Positions 34,653 through 43,143 of a stretch of DNA of 64,000 nucleotides are shown piece after piece. The stretch lies in contig LJIE01000001.1 of NCBI GenBank assembly GCA_001281695.1, positions 3,123,521-3,187,520 of the forward strand, given 5' to 3'. A program made the translations under genes and the position numbers. Source of the DNA: a bacterium 336/3 (GTDB taxonomy: Bacteria > Bacteroidota > Bacteroidia > Cytophagales > Thermonemataceae). The notes beneath the pieces were generated by a model. The model was given only the letters and a program-made list of their open reading frames with translations. It had not been told where the DNA came from and did not search any database. Each line of letters begins with the position of its first letter. Positions within the stretch are counted from its first letter, which is position 1.

Positions 34653-35099
34653 ATGGTCAATTTTGATACAGCTATTAAAGAAGTAGCAACCAAGTTCAAT
34701 GCTCAAATCAAAGAATTATCGCCTGGTGTTTACTCTTTAGATATACCTTTCAAATTAAAAGATGGTTCTAGCCGTTACCAGTATGTATACGCTTGGGTAA
34801 TCCCTGGTAGAGCAAAAGGTAAAGATTGTTTTTACTTCAATAGTCGTTGTGGTACATTCGATCCTAAAGCTACTGATACTTACAATTTACTCAAAGAAGC
34901 TGCTTTTGGGTATTATTCTATGATTACCATTACCAAAGATAAATTATCTGATGGAACACCTTGTGAAACTGTAATTGTACAAGCAAGTCCCATTGCAGAG
35001 CATATTGATTCTTCAAACGAACTTGCCGATATTGTATGGGAAGTAGCTGAAGTAGCCGATATCATTGAAGAAAAATACTTTGGCGGAGACAAAAACTAA
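34653..35099 (+). CDS. Unknown cytoplasmic protein, first gene of a SiaB/SiaC operon
   Basis: From the ATG at 34653 the protein has 148 residues; the open frame extends 28 codons further only to TTG, through a Lys/Ile-rich stretch that looks non-coding. No signal peptide or membrane segment. It contains YQYVYAWVIPGRAKGKDCFYFNSRCGTF and ends in an acidic helix (EHIDSSNELADIVWEVAEVADIIEEKYFGG). The fold pattern recalls YbjN/secretion-chaperone-like small alpha-beta proteins, but I would not name a family. It precedes the SiaB-like gene by 17 bases and is probably the first gene of the operon. Confidence 0.7.
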   Translation: MVNFDTAIKEVATKFNAQIKELSPGVYSLDIPFKLKDGSSRYQYVYAWVIPGRAKGKDCFYFNSRCGTFDPKATDTYNLLKEAAFGYYSMITITKDKLSDGTPCETVIVQASPIAEHIDSSNELADIVWEVAEVADIIEEKYFGGDKN

Positions 35100-35116
35100 C
35101 AAAAATTTATTCAACT

Positions 35117-35674
35117 ATGTCCTCAAAAAAATTTAGCTTTTTCCATCATTATCTAAGTCTTAGTGATGAAGATGTGATTATTTCGTACAAGGGTCCTATG
35201 TCTGATGTAATTATTCATGAAATCAGCAAAGAAATACAGGCTAAATTTGCTCAAGACCCTAAATCAGGAAAAAAAATATATTCCATTTTTATGGAGTTGG
35301 CTCAGAATATATTTTTCTATTCTTCTGAATCTACAACATTAGGTGGAAACACCTATCGCATAGGCTCTATTGTTCTTAGCCAAGAAGGTGATAATTATGT
35401 ACTTACTGCAGGTAACATTGTGGATAAAAAGTGGATACCTGTACTTTGGGATAAATGTGAGATGATTAATTCCATGGATAGAGAAACTCTTAGGAAACTA
35501 AAGTTTGAACAAAAAGATACAGGTGAAATGAGTACTGAAAATAGTAAAGGTGCTGGTATCGGGCTTATTCAAATTGCCTTAACCTCAGCACAACCTATAT
35601 CTATTGAATTTAGAGATATTAATGATCATAAATCTTTCTTTGCATTATCTGTGAGTGTAAAGAAAAACCTATAA
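35117..35674 (+). CDS. SiaB-family protein kinase (DUF6272)
   Basis: The 185-residue protein has a compact GHKL-like layout: MELAQNIFFYSSES at 59-72 holds the N-box Glu and Asn, and KGAGIGLIQIA at 144-154 is the glycine-rich lid. This matches SiaB, a kinase that phosphorylates the SiaC protein in Pseudomonas to control a diguanylate cyclase. The gene right after it encodes a SiaC homologue, which strongly supports the call. There is no histidine acceptor domain, so it is not a two-component kinase. Confidence 0.8.
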   Translation: MSSKKFSFFHHYLSLSDEDVIISYKGPMSDVIIHEISKEIQAKFAQDPKSGKKIYSIFMELAQNIFFYSSESTTLGGNTYRIGSIVLSQEGDNYVLTAGNIVDKKWIPVLWDKCEMINSMDRETLRKLKFEQKDTGEMSTENSKGAGIGLIQIALTSAQPISIEFRDINDHKSFFALSVSVKKNL

Positions 35675-35693
35675 CAAAAAAAACACAACCATA

Positions 35694-36077
35694 ATGGAAA
35701 ATCTGATTATTGAAGGTGTTAAAAGTACATATTTTACACCTCAGGTTATTTTCAATGCTGAAACCGGCGAATGTTCTATTACTGGCGAATCTTACTTAGA
35801 AGATACTTGGGATTTTTATCGACCTATCTTAGGCTGGTTAAAACAGTATGCAGAAGAAGTTAAAAACCCCGTTACTTTCACATTTGATCTTACCTATTAT
35901 AATACAAGCTCTTCTAAATGCTTTTTAGATATTGTAAAACAACTTAAAGAATATCAAGATGCTGGAGGCTCCGTTGTCATTAACTGGAAACACCCAGAAG
36001 ATGATGATGATATTAGGGAAGAAGCAGAAGATTACAAAAACTTTTTAAATATTGATATAAACATTATTTCATACTAA
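35694..36077 (+). CDS. SiaC-family regulatory phosphoprotein (DUF1987)
   Basis: The 127-residue protein is a clear DUF1987 member: STYFTPQVIFNAETGECSITGESYLED at the start, then FDLTYYNTSSSKCFLDIV, then VVINWKHPEDDDDIREEAEDY. In Pseudomonas SiaC a threonine in the matching 'YxNTSSxK' segment is phosphorylated by SiaB; here that would be about Thr71 or an adjacent serine (inference from the family). SiaC works as an activity switch for a partner enzyme. The gene is 19 bases after the kinase gene. Confidence 0.85.
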   Translation: MENLIIEGVKSTYFTPQVIFNAETGECSITGESYLEDTWDFYRPILGWLKQYAEEVKNPVTFTFDLTYYNTSSSKCFLDIVKQLKEYQDAGGSVVINWKHPEDDDDIREEAEDYKNFLNIDINIISY

Positions 36078-36121
36078 AAGCCTTGAATAAATTGATTTTC
36101 AAATTTTAAAACTTTTAGATT

Positions 36122-37117
36122 GTGAATTTTTATATTAATCCTAGCTACCTTGAGTACATCTTGGTAGCTTTATTCTTTGCTATTTATTTACTTTATTTTA
36201 TTTTGGCTCGTTACAAAGCTGATAGGCTTAACTTGCCCTTAAGAAGCTATTTTTGGGCTAAACTTATTTTTAGAAGTGTCTATATCAGTTTTGTATTCAT
36301 TGCTCTGTTGGGACCTATTTTTGGTGAAGAGAAACAACAAATTAAGGTAAAAGGAAAAGATATTGTTTTTGCCATAGACGTTTCAACTTCTATGGATGCT
36401 CAAGATGTATTGCCAAGCCGTATTGAGAAGGTTAAATATGAACTCCAATTACTACTCTCAAACCCTTTACAAGCTAGAATGGGACTTGTAACCTTTGCAT
36501 CAGAAGCTTTTAGCTCCTGCCCTCTTACCAAAGATTATACTTTACTTCAAAATATATTTATTCCTGCTCTTTCTACGAAACAAACTTACGGACAAAGCAC
36601 TCAAATGTATAATGCCTTGGATATGAGTATTAAAAGTGTTCTCAGAGAAAAAGAAGATAAAATTCATAAAAGAGCTAAAATTGTAGTTTTGTTTACAGAT
36701 GGTGAAGATTTTGGTGATGATTATTCCGATTTAGCAAATCTTATTCAACGCAAGGGTATTCATCTTATTATTATAGGTATTGGTTCTGAAGAAGGTAGTC
36801 CTATTCCTACACCTGCTGGCTATAAAAAAAATGAAAAAGGGGAAAAAGTAATTTCTAAATTCAATAAAAATGCATTGATTCAGCTTGCCCAAATGAGTGG
36901 AGGCAAATATTTTGAGATTAGCAAGCAAGGAAATATCAACAGAAATGATATGGAGAAAGTAAAAGCTAATCTTGAAGAAATACAAGGAACCCTTGAAGAT
37001 AAGAGAGAAATAGGCTTAGATTCTAACAAATATTATTACTTCTTGATTATTGCTTTTATCATGATTTGTATAGATATGATGATTACTACCCGAATTATTA
37101 AACTAAAATACAGATAG
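36122..37117 (+). CDS. Membrane-anchored VWA (BatA/BatB-like) protein
   Basis: The 331-residue protein starts with GTG at 36122; the first membrane segment (YILVALFFAIYLLYFILA) follows at once, so a later start is unlikely. A second segment is at about 50-66 and a third near the C-terminus (YYYFLIIAFIMICIDMMI). Between them is a von Willebrand A domain with the MIDAS motif DVSTSMD at 86-92, TYGQST and FTDGEDFGDDY, all complete, so it should bind a divalent metal. The layout is that of Bat (aerotolerance) proteins, but the usual MoxR and BatC-E genes are absent. Spacing to SiaC is 44 bases, to the next gene two. Confidence 0.85.
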   Translation: MNFYINPSYLEYILVALFFAIYLLYFILARYKADRLNLPLRSYFWAKLIFRSVYISFVFIALLGPIFGEEKQQIKVKGKDIVFAIDVSTSMDAQDVLPSRIEKVKYELQLLLSNPLQARMGLVTFASEAFSSCPLTKDYTLLQNIFIPALSTKQTYGQSTQMYNALDMSIKSVLREKEDKIHKRAKIVVLFTDGEDFGDDYSDLANLIQRKGIHLIIIGIGSEEGSPIPTPAGYKKNEKGEKVISKFNKNALIQLAQMSGGKYFEISKQGNINRNDMEKVKANLEEIQGTLEDKREIGLDSNKYYYFLIIAFIMICIDMMITTRIIKLKYR

Positions 37118-37119
37118 AT

Positions 37120-37746
37120 ATGAGTGTTGAAAAGTATCTTTCTGATGAGGGTATCAAATCATTTTTGGATGCAGTTGATATGGTATTAAACAGCAATACT
37201 TTTTTACTTTATATTCCAGAAGCAAACTTACAGATGCCTACATTTCAATGGCAAAACCATGTTAGAGCATATATTGGTAGTGATTCTTTCGATCAAGATT
37301 TGGTTCAACAAGATATTTTAAGAAAATGGAATAATTTTACTCGTTCAAAAAGCACATCAAAATGTTTCAAAAGAAAAAATGAAGTTCAGTTAAAAACCTC
37401 TTTTATTCCTTTGCCTTATCTGGAAGCAATGCTTACAGATGAAAGAGTTATTGAAATTCCTGAAACACAAAGCATTTTTTATAGTCCTTATAACAAAGGC
37501 ATAGAAACCAAACAAGCTAAAAATTTAGTTAAGAACTTTATTAATGCATTGTTTGGGGAAAGTTTCTGGCAATTATGGACAGTAAATCCTGATTTTCTTT
37601 ATAGTAAAGGTGATATTAGAAAATTGGGGCAACCCGTAAATTTTTTAGCTTATTTTATGGGTAGTGATTGTTTGGCTACTGATTCTGCAAGTTTACTAAT
37701 AAATGACCAAAAAGCATTTTTATTACTTACCAATGGTGTAGATTAA
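37120..37746 (+). CDS. Unknown protein, last gene of the SiaB/SiaC operon
   Basis: The 208-residue protein (MSVEKYLSDEGIKSFLDAVDMVL ...) has no signal peptide or membrane segment. It is rich in aromatic residues (SFWQLWTVNPDFLYSKGDIRK) and has two cysteines. I recognise no domain. Two bases separate it from the VWA gene, so they are co-translated and likely work together. It ends four bases before a convergent gene. Confidence 0.65.
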   Translation: MSVEKYLSDEGIKSFLDAVDMVLNSNTFLLYIPEANLQMPTFQWQNHVRAYIGSDSFDQDLVQQDILRKWNNFTRSKSTSKCFKRKNEVQLKTSFIPLPYLEAMLTDERVIEIPETQSIFYSPYNKGIETKQAKNLVKNFINALFGESFWQLWTVNPDFLYSKGDIRKLGQPVNFLAYFMGSDCLATDSASLLINDQKAFLLLTNGVD

Positions 37747-37750
37747 TTTA

Positions 37751-38845
37751 TCAATTTTTCTGCTCCCCTAAAAACCAAATTATATACACAAGCCACCAAA
37801 GCGAAGGAAAACCTCCCACTCCCATCAGAATGAAAGTTCCTGTATGAAAAAGCACTCCTATTGGCAAGAAAATATATTTACTTTTAGGGTATATCAAGAC
37901 TAATATAAATCCTAACTCAAAGATTATAGCCATAATACTCAAGAAAACACACAGTATATCTGATTGAGCCACCCACAAGCCCAGAGTGGTTGGGTGAGAT
38001 AGTAAATGTGTTTGAAGTGTTTGAGGCTCAAACCAAGTGAAGCCTGCTATCATGATTTTTTCTAAGCCACTTTGCACATATACACAAACCACTACCAATT
38101 GCATCAGGCGTAGTCCCCACGCTTGTACTTGTTCTGAGCCTTTTTTTATTTCTACAAGTAAAAAAGGTAGTAACATACTCACATAGCCCCATGTAGCATA
38201 AGTATGGTCTATTTTTCCAAAACCATACAAAAAGCCTTGTAAAATGAGAATTATAAAGATTGCAAATATCCAAAATTGAGTAGCCCATTTTCTCCAAAAA
38301 CTTGCTAAAAAAGCGAGATACAACACTACAAACCAGTAAAAAACACTCTCATCTGTGGGAAATGGAAGCCATTTTAGTAAAAAATGAGGTTCGTAAAATT
38401 CTACTGCCCTACTCAAAAGTTTAAGGCTTTTATACCATGTAAAACTCTCATACACCCATACCACAGTCAGAAATGCTTGCAAAAAAATTACTTTATTTTT
38501 ATGAATTATAATTTTCCAAAAATGATTTATGGATGATTTGTTGAAGAATCTCCAGCGAAAAATAATGTTTCGATAGTAAAATCCCAATGCCAAAATACTT
38601 AAAAAAGCAAAACGAATCAGAATTTGTTCGGCTTTGCCTAAAAAAAAATTGATCTCGAAACGATGTTTTTCTGTAAAAAAACGAGGGTAAAAAGTGTCTA
38701 TGATACTTGTAAACCATTTGGGTGCAAGCAATGGGTTTTCGTAAGCCAAAAGGATTTCATATTTCAGAAAAATCCAATAGACAATTTGCACTAAAATATT
38801 GACTACAAACACTATATACAAAAAATATCTACTTGTTGTTTTCAT
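37751..38845 (-). CDS. HTTM-domain membrane protein
   Basis: From the ATG at 38845 (a TTG would add three residues) the protein has 364 residues with about ten hydrophobic segments and the HTTM (horizontally transferred transmembrane) pattern: FYPRFFTEKHRFEINFFLGKAEQILIRFAFL, VVCVYVQSGLEKIMIAGFTWFEPQTLQTHLL and LIYPKSKYIFLPIGVLFHTGTFILMGVGGFPSLWW. HTTM is related to vitamin-K-dependent gamma-carboxylase; the bacterial role is unknown. Its start overlaps the small upstream gene by 17 bases. Confidence 0.82.
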   Translation of the reverse strand: MKTTSRYFLYIVFVVNILVQIVYWIFLKYEILLAYENPLLAPKWFTSIIDTFYPRFFTEKHRFEINFFLGKAEQILIRFAFLSILALGFYYRNIIFRWRFFNKSSINHFWKIIIHKNKVIFLQAFLTVVWVYESFTWYKSLKLLSRAVEFYEPHFLLKWLPFPTDESVFYWFVVLYLAFLASFWRKWATQFWIFAIFIILILQGFLYGFGKIDHTYATWGYVSMLLPFLLVEIKKGSEQVQAWGLRLMQLVVVCVYVQSGLEKIMIAGFTWFEPQTLQTHLLSHPTTLGLWVAQSDILCVFLSIMAIIFELGFILVLIYPKSKYIFLPIGVLFHTGTFILMGVGGFPSLWWLVYIIWFLGEQKN

Positions 38846-39224
38846 AGGTTGCAATCAATGATGAATCTCTTTTTTTATTAGAAATTTGCACCCGATACAA
38901 ATGCCATGCTTTTACATCTTGATTGGTAGAATACAAATTTTGAGTACTTTTTCTAAACTTTTTTTCAAAGTCATTCATCTTGTTCTGATAATAATATTTT
39001 CTTACAAGATAATTAAAAACACTCTCATCTACACCTATTTGATAAGTGTTAAATTTATAAACAATGTTTTTTTTGTTGGTATAATACAAAATAAATAGTT
39101 CTTCCTTTTGGTTTGTTCTGATGGGTTCAGCAAACATTCCAAATCGGAAGAACGGGTAAAAATCGTTGATAAGCAAAAAAGGAAGCCAGACTAATAGCAA
39201 GGCTATGGCTATCTTTTTGTACAT
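38829..39224 (-). CDS. Small membrane-anchored partner of the HTTM protein
   Basis: The 131-residue protein has one N-terminal membrane segment (KKIAIALLLVWLPFLLINDFYPFFRFGMFAEP), then a soluble part with many aromatic and charged residues (ELFILYYTNKKNIVYKFNTYQIG). It overlaps the HTTM gene by 17 bases. Pairing of HTTM proteins with a short single-pass protein carrying 'PFFRFGMFAEP' is a recurrent arrangement in Bacteroidota as far as I recall; treat the pairing as inference. Confidence 0.65.
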   Translation of the reverse strand: MYKKIAIALLLVWLPFLLINDFYPFFRFGMFAEPIRTNQKEELFILYYTNKKNIVYKFNTYQIGVDESVFNYLVRKYYYQNKMNDFEKKFRKSTQNLYSTNQDVKAWHLYRVQISNKKRDSSLIATYENNK

Positions 39225-39233
39225 GAAATTATT

Positions 39234-39974
39234 TTATCTTTTAGAAAAAGCTTTTGTTTCTACAACTATAAAACCTTTAGAAGTACGAGCATACATTTTT
39301 ACAGGCAACTGGTCTGCATCAGCTGTAACAGCAATGCGAATAGAGCTTGTTTCAACTTGTTCTACCACAGGAGCCACTACTCCCAAAATATAACAGTCCT
39401 TTGTTCCATTGTAAATACTCATACTTTTTTTACCTAAGTACTTAAATTTTATAGTTTCTGTTTTTTCGGGTTCAGCAACAATTTGTATATTAATAATATC
39501 ATTGATTTTCAGGTTTTTAAAGTCAATTTGACGAAGTTTGTAAAAAGCACTGAAACCGTCTTCTGTTTCAGCAGAGAAATTAGTCGTTTTCTTTTCGCTG
39601 GGGCGTTCGAGTGTATAACTGACAGCCTTACCCAATTTATGGTTGTATTCTGTGATAAAATTGGTTTTCTTTTTACCATCATCTACAAAGGCATGTAGTT
39701 TTTGAGGACGTAGTTTTTTTGAATCTATCCAAGAAGTTACTTTGTTATCAAAATTAATAATGCCCAAAGCAGCCGTGATTTTACCAATTGCTGTAATTTT
39801 ATAACAAGTTTGGTTATTAAGGCTTACAGTTTGATTATCTACTTGCAGAGTCAGTTCTGCCACATCACTTCCATCTTTTAAGATTTTATATGTTATTTTT
39901 TCTCCTGATGGGTTGAGTTGTGCCTTTGATAAAAAAGGCAATGCTATGAGTAAAAAAAGTAATAAATTTTTCAT
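39234..39974 (-). CDS. DUF3108-domain secreted protein
   Basis: The 246-residue protein has a signal peptide (MKNLLLFLLIALPFLSKAQ) and the DUF3108 pattern: GEKITYKILKDGSDVAELTLQV near the start, SWIDSKKLRPQKLHAFVDDGKKKTNFITEYNH in the centre and a final VVETKAFSKR. The domain is beta-rich and periplasmic; its function is not established. The gene ends nine bases before the start of the small membrane protein downstream, so it may head that transcript. Confidence 0.78.
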   Translation of the reverse strand: MKNLLLFLLIALPFLSKAQLNPSGEKITYKILKDGSDVAELTLQVDNQTVSLNNQTCYKITAIGKITAALGIINFDNKVTSWIDSKKLRPQKLHAFVDDGKKKTNFITEYNHKLGKAVSYTLERPSEKKTTNFSAETEDGFSAFYKLRQIDFKNLKINDIINIQIVAEPEKTETIKFKYLGKKSMSIYNGTKDCYILGVVAPVVEQVETSSIRIAVTADADQLPVKMYARTSKGFIVVETKAFSKR

Positions 39975-40039
39975 TATGATTTGTATTTGGACTGTAATTT
40001 ACAAATTTCTGTCAAAAATCAAGCCTGATTTTTTGACTT

Positions 40040-40627
40040 CTAGTGATTCAAAAAAAAGAAAAGATATAATAATAACCACACTCCATCTAAAAAATGCCAA
40101 AACATAGATACTAATTTTAAGCGTTTTTGGTTAGGTGGATTGATTGAATAGACAAAAGAATCTACATATTTTATCTTTTTAAGAGCTTGCCAAGTTAAAA
40201 TCAAGAGAGCTGTCATACCTGCCAAAAAATGTATAACATGCAATCCAGTAAGCAAGTATAGATATGCTACAGAAGTTTTTCCTTTGATAAGAAAAAGACC
40301 TTTTTCTTGAAGATGAACCCATCCTATTACTTGGCAAACCATAAAGGTAAGTCCTAGAAAAACAGTAGAACCCAAAAAATAACGATAACCTACAAAATCG
40401 TCTTTTTTAAATGATAAATTAGCCTGATGTAAAGTATAACTGCTAATGAGAATAACAAAAGTACTAAAGTTAAAAATTTTAGGTAACTGGAAATCTAACC
40501 AACCTTTATTCCCTTTTGAAAGGCTGTAAGCCAACACGAGTATTAAAAACAAAACACTCATACCTATCATAGCTATTATGAGCATATTTTCTTGGTATGA
40601 GCGTTTTTGATTCAGTAACTTTAACAT
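40040..40627 (-). CDS. Heme-copper oxidase subunit III-like protein
   Basis: The 195-residue protein has five hydrophobic segments and the subunit III pattern: SSYTLHQANLSFKK, GLHVIHFLAGMTALL and FWHFLDGVWLLLYLFFF. Subunit III stabilises the catalytic subunit of cytochrome oxidases. No subunit I or II gene lies nearby, so this is a stand-alone copy, perhaps an accessory to an oxidase encoded elsewhere. It lies between DUF3108 and rtcB, all in one direction. Confidence 0.83.
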   Translation of the reverse strand: MLKLLNQKRSYQENMLIIAMIGMSVLFLILVLAYSLSKGNKGWLDFQLPKIFNFSTFVILISSYTLHQANLSFKKDDFVGYRYFLGSTVFLGLTFMVCQVIGWVHLQEKGLFLIKGKTSVAYLYLLTGLHVIHFLAGMTALLILTWQALKKIKYVDSFVYSINPPNQKRLKLVSMFWHFLDGVWLLLYLFFFLNH

Positions 40628-40683
40628 AAACTTTGGTTTTATTAATTTCTAACACCAAAGTTTATTTTTTTGTTTCAGGGATT

Positions 40684-42144
40684 TTAATCTTCTCTTCCTT
40701 TTTTATTTTCATCAGACTCTGCCATTCTTACAACTTTAGGACTAAACTTGGCAATGATCTCTACCAAATCCCTCTGAGCTAACATCACATCATTAATGTC
40801 TTTGTATGCCATAGGAGCTTCATCCAAATCGCCACCTATCAGTGTTACACCTTTTTCTTGTAGATTTTTTTTTACTTCGTTCATTGTGAAGCTGTTAAGA
40901 GCCTTATTTCTGCTCATTAACCTACCCGAACCATGTGAAGCAGAATTTACTGCTGAAATTTCTCCTTTACCACGAACCACAAAACCCTGTGTAGCCATAG
41001 AACTGGGTATAATTCCCAAAACACCTTTTTGAGCAGGTGTAGCCCCTTTTCTGTGTACCATTACCTCCGTTCCATCAGCCAATTTTTCTTTCCATGCAAA
41101 ATTATGATGGTTTTCTATCATAAAAAGAGGTTTTTTGCCTAAGGCTTTTGCCATTCTTCTATGAATTTGGTGATGATTGGCAGCAGCATACTCCCCTGCA
41201 AGATTCATGGCTATCCAATATTCTTGCCCTGCTTCTGTGTTCAAGTCGAGCCATGCCAAATGTTGAGCCTCACGAGGCAATTTTGTTTGCTCAATAGCTA
41301 ATTTAGAATAATGATTGGCAATACCAGCCCCAAAACCTCTTGATCCTGAATGAGATAGCAAAGCTACATAATTCCCTTTGGGCAGGTTTCCTAAATCAGC
41401 ACTGTTTTCTTCTACTATTTCAATCACTCCCCATTCTACAAAGTGGTTACCAGTTCCAGATGTCCCTATTTGCGATAAAGCTTTGGGATACAGACTTCTA
41501 ATAAAAGGTGTAGCTTTCCAGTCAGGATGTTCCCAAACTTCGTCATCCAAAGAATTTTTGTTTGTGCCTGCAATTCCAAAATAGGTATGGTCTCCCAAAT
41601 GCTTTTTAAATTCACTTCTGCGTTTTTCGAGTAAAACAGCATCTAATTCAAATACACTCAAACACATACGACAAGCAATATCTACACCCACAGCAAAGGG
41701 AATAATTTTGTCTGACTCTGTAGCTAGGACTCCTCCAATTGGTAAACCATAACCTTGATGAGCATCGGGCATCAAAGCCCCTGCAACTGATATAGGCAAT
41801 TTCATGGCTGTATCCATCTGATAAAGAGCAGTTTCCTCGATATGCTCTTTTCCAAAAACCTGATAAGTTAAAGGGCGTTCTCGGAGTTCAAAAGACTTAA
41901 AACCCTCATTTTCATTTGTTTTTTTGGGTTGTAATTCTTGTGTAAGTTTAGCTATTTCTCCAAAAGTCTCGTCTTCTGTATATTTTTCGGGCTGATTGAC
42001 TAATTTTTCGTAGGTTTCTAAGAGTAATTTTTTTTCTATTTTTCCTTTTTTGAGTAAAAATTTGGCAAGTTTTCCTGCCTCTTCCAACAATTCTTTATCC
42101 TGAAAAAATATTTTTAATTCGTTATTATTAATTTTTGAAGCCAT
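40684..42144 (-). CDS. rtcB: RNA-splicing ligase RtcB
   Basis: The 486-residue enzyme joins 2',3'-cyclic-phosphate and 5'-hydroxyl RNA ends with GTP and manganese. Family blocks are in order: PDAHQGYGLPIGGVLAT, VDIACRMCLSVFE with the metal-binding Cys, SHSGSRGFGAGIANHYS, ENHHNFAWKE, VHRKGATPAQKGV and SASHGSGRLMSR, where the His accepts GMP. All look intact. No archease gene or rtcA or rtcR is beside it. Length is typical. Confidence 0.92.
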   Translation of the reverse strand: MASKINNNELKIFFQDKELLEEAGKLAKFLLKKGKIEKKLLLETYEKLVNQPEKYTEDETFGEIAKLTQELQPKKTNENEGFKSFELRERPLTYQVFGKEHIEETALYQMDTAMKLPISVAGALMPDAHQGYGLPIGGVLATESDKIIPFAVGVDIACRMCLSVFELDAVLLEKRRSEFKKHLGDHTYFGIAGTNKNSLDDEVWEHPDWKATPFIRSLYPKALSQIGTSGTGNHFVEWGVIEIVEENSADLGNLPKGNYVALLSHSGSRGFGAGIANHYSKLAIEQTKLPREAQHLAWLDLNTEAGQEYWIAMNLAGEYAAANHHQIHRRMAKALGKKPLFMIENHHNFAWKEKLADGTEVMVHRKGATPAQKGVLGIIPSSMATQGFVVRGKGEISAVNSASHGSGRLMSRNKALNSFTMNEVKKNLQEKGVTLIGGDLDEAPMAYKDINDVMLAQRDLVEIIAKFSPKVVRMAESDENKKGRED

Positions 42145-42314
42145 TTTTTTGTCTAATTTTTTTCTTTACTAAAATTTTTTTCTCTTCTTTCTGGGGTTTC
42201 AAAATACTGATTTTCATAATTTTATAAGGTTTAATGTTTTTTACTGTTACAATGTTCTTAAAACTGCGATTTAGTTTTACAGCAAAAATCGTGAAAAAAT
42301 TAAATATAAGGCTT

Positions 42315-42440
42315 ATGAAAAAACAGATTTTATCTTTGATGTTGCTTTGCACAAGTATATCAGTCTATGCCCAAAGAAGAAAAATCAAAATGAATAAGAG
42401 CCATATAAAGCTCAAGAAAGGAAAAGAGAAAGTAAAATAA
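42315..42440 (+). CDS. Very small basic secreted protein
   Basis: From the ATG at 42315 the product is only 41 residues: a clean signal peptide (MKKQILSLMLLCTSISVYAQ) followed by a mature part of 21 residues, about half of them Lys or Arg (RRKIKMNKSH and KKGKEKVK). The longer frame upstream lacks a sensible start. No family recognised. A signal peptide on such a short frame is unlikely by chance, so I think it is real. Confidence 0.5.
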   Translation: MKKQILSLMLLCTSISVYAQRRKIKMNKSHIKLKKGKEKVK

Positions 42441-42564
42441 ATCCTTTAAATTTTATCTTTGGTAAATTAGAAACTACCTTTTATAAAAAAAATACTCTTT
42501 ATAAATACCATTAAGTATTATATTTAATACATTTAATTTATAAACCCTTCATTTATCTATTTTT

Positions 42565-43089
42565 ATGAGAAAGTTTAGTTTTTTATTTTTAGTAAGTTTA
42601 ATTCTTCTGAATGCTTGTAAGTCGTCTGTGGACTCCGAACAAAGAACATGGAAAAACAATGTTCAAAACCTTGAAAAGCTTAAAACCCAATATCCTTCTT
42701 TAGCTAAAATCTTAGATACCAAACTTCAAGATGCTCAAAAAGTATACAAAGAAGCAGAAGGTATTTCAGATGAAAAGCAAAAAATGGAAAAAATGGGGGA
42801 AGCCAACAAAGTGTTGGATACTCAATTTATAAGAGATTTGAGTTCTGTTGAGTACAAAATCAAGAGTATTGAAAAAGAAATGGAAAAGATTTCTAAAAAG
42901 AAGTTTAGCAAATCCTCTTTATCAAAAGTAAATGATGGTATGCAAAAAGCTTCTAGTCTTATTTCTAGCGTAAAAAATCATTTGAGCCAAAGTGCTGACG
43001 AAACAACTCTTGCAGGAATATTACGTACAGATATTGGTGATTTAATTTCTATGGAAAGCAAATTGAGGACACTTGCAAAAAGTAAATAA
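42565..43089 (+). CDS. Coiled-coil lipoprotein
   Basis: The 174-residue protein has a lipobox LLNAC after a short signal. The mature part is almost wholly helical with long heptad-like runs (LEKLKTQYPSLAKILDTKLQDAQKVYKEAEG and KIKSIEKEMEKISKKKFSKSSLSKV). It has no catalytic motif. It is likely a periplasmic or surface spacer or binding protein. A perfect stem-loop follows its stop. Confidence 0.65.
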   Translation: MRKFSFLFLVSLILLNACKSSVDSEQRTWKNNVQNLEKLKTQYPSLAKILDTKLQDAQKVYKEAEGISDEKQKMEKMGEANKVLDTQFIRDLSSVEYKIKSIEKEMEKISKKKFSKSSLSKVNDGMQKASSLISSVKNHLSQSADETTLAGILRTDIGDLISMESKLRTLAKSK

Positions 43090-43091
43090 TA

Positions 43092-43121
43092 TTCAAAACT
43101 GCCCTATTGGGGAGTTTTGAA
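43092..43121. other. Stem-loop after the coiled-coil lipoprotein gene
   Basis: TTCAAAACT-g-CCC, loop TATT, GGG-g-AGTTTTGAA: twelve pairs plus one G.G mismatch. It sits three bases past the stop but no T run follows on either strand, so it may protect the mRNA end rather than end transcription. Confidence 0.55.
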
Positions 43122-43143
43122 ATAATACCACTGAAACTATTTT

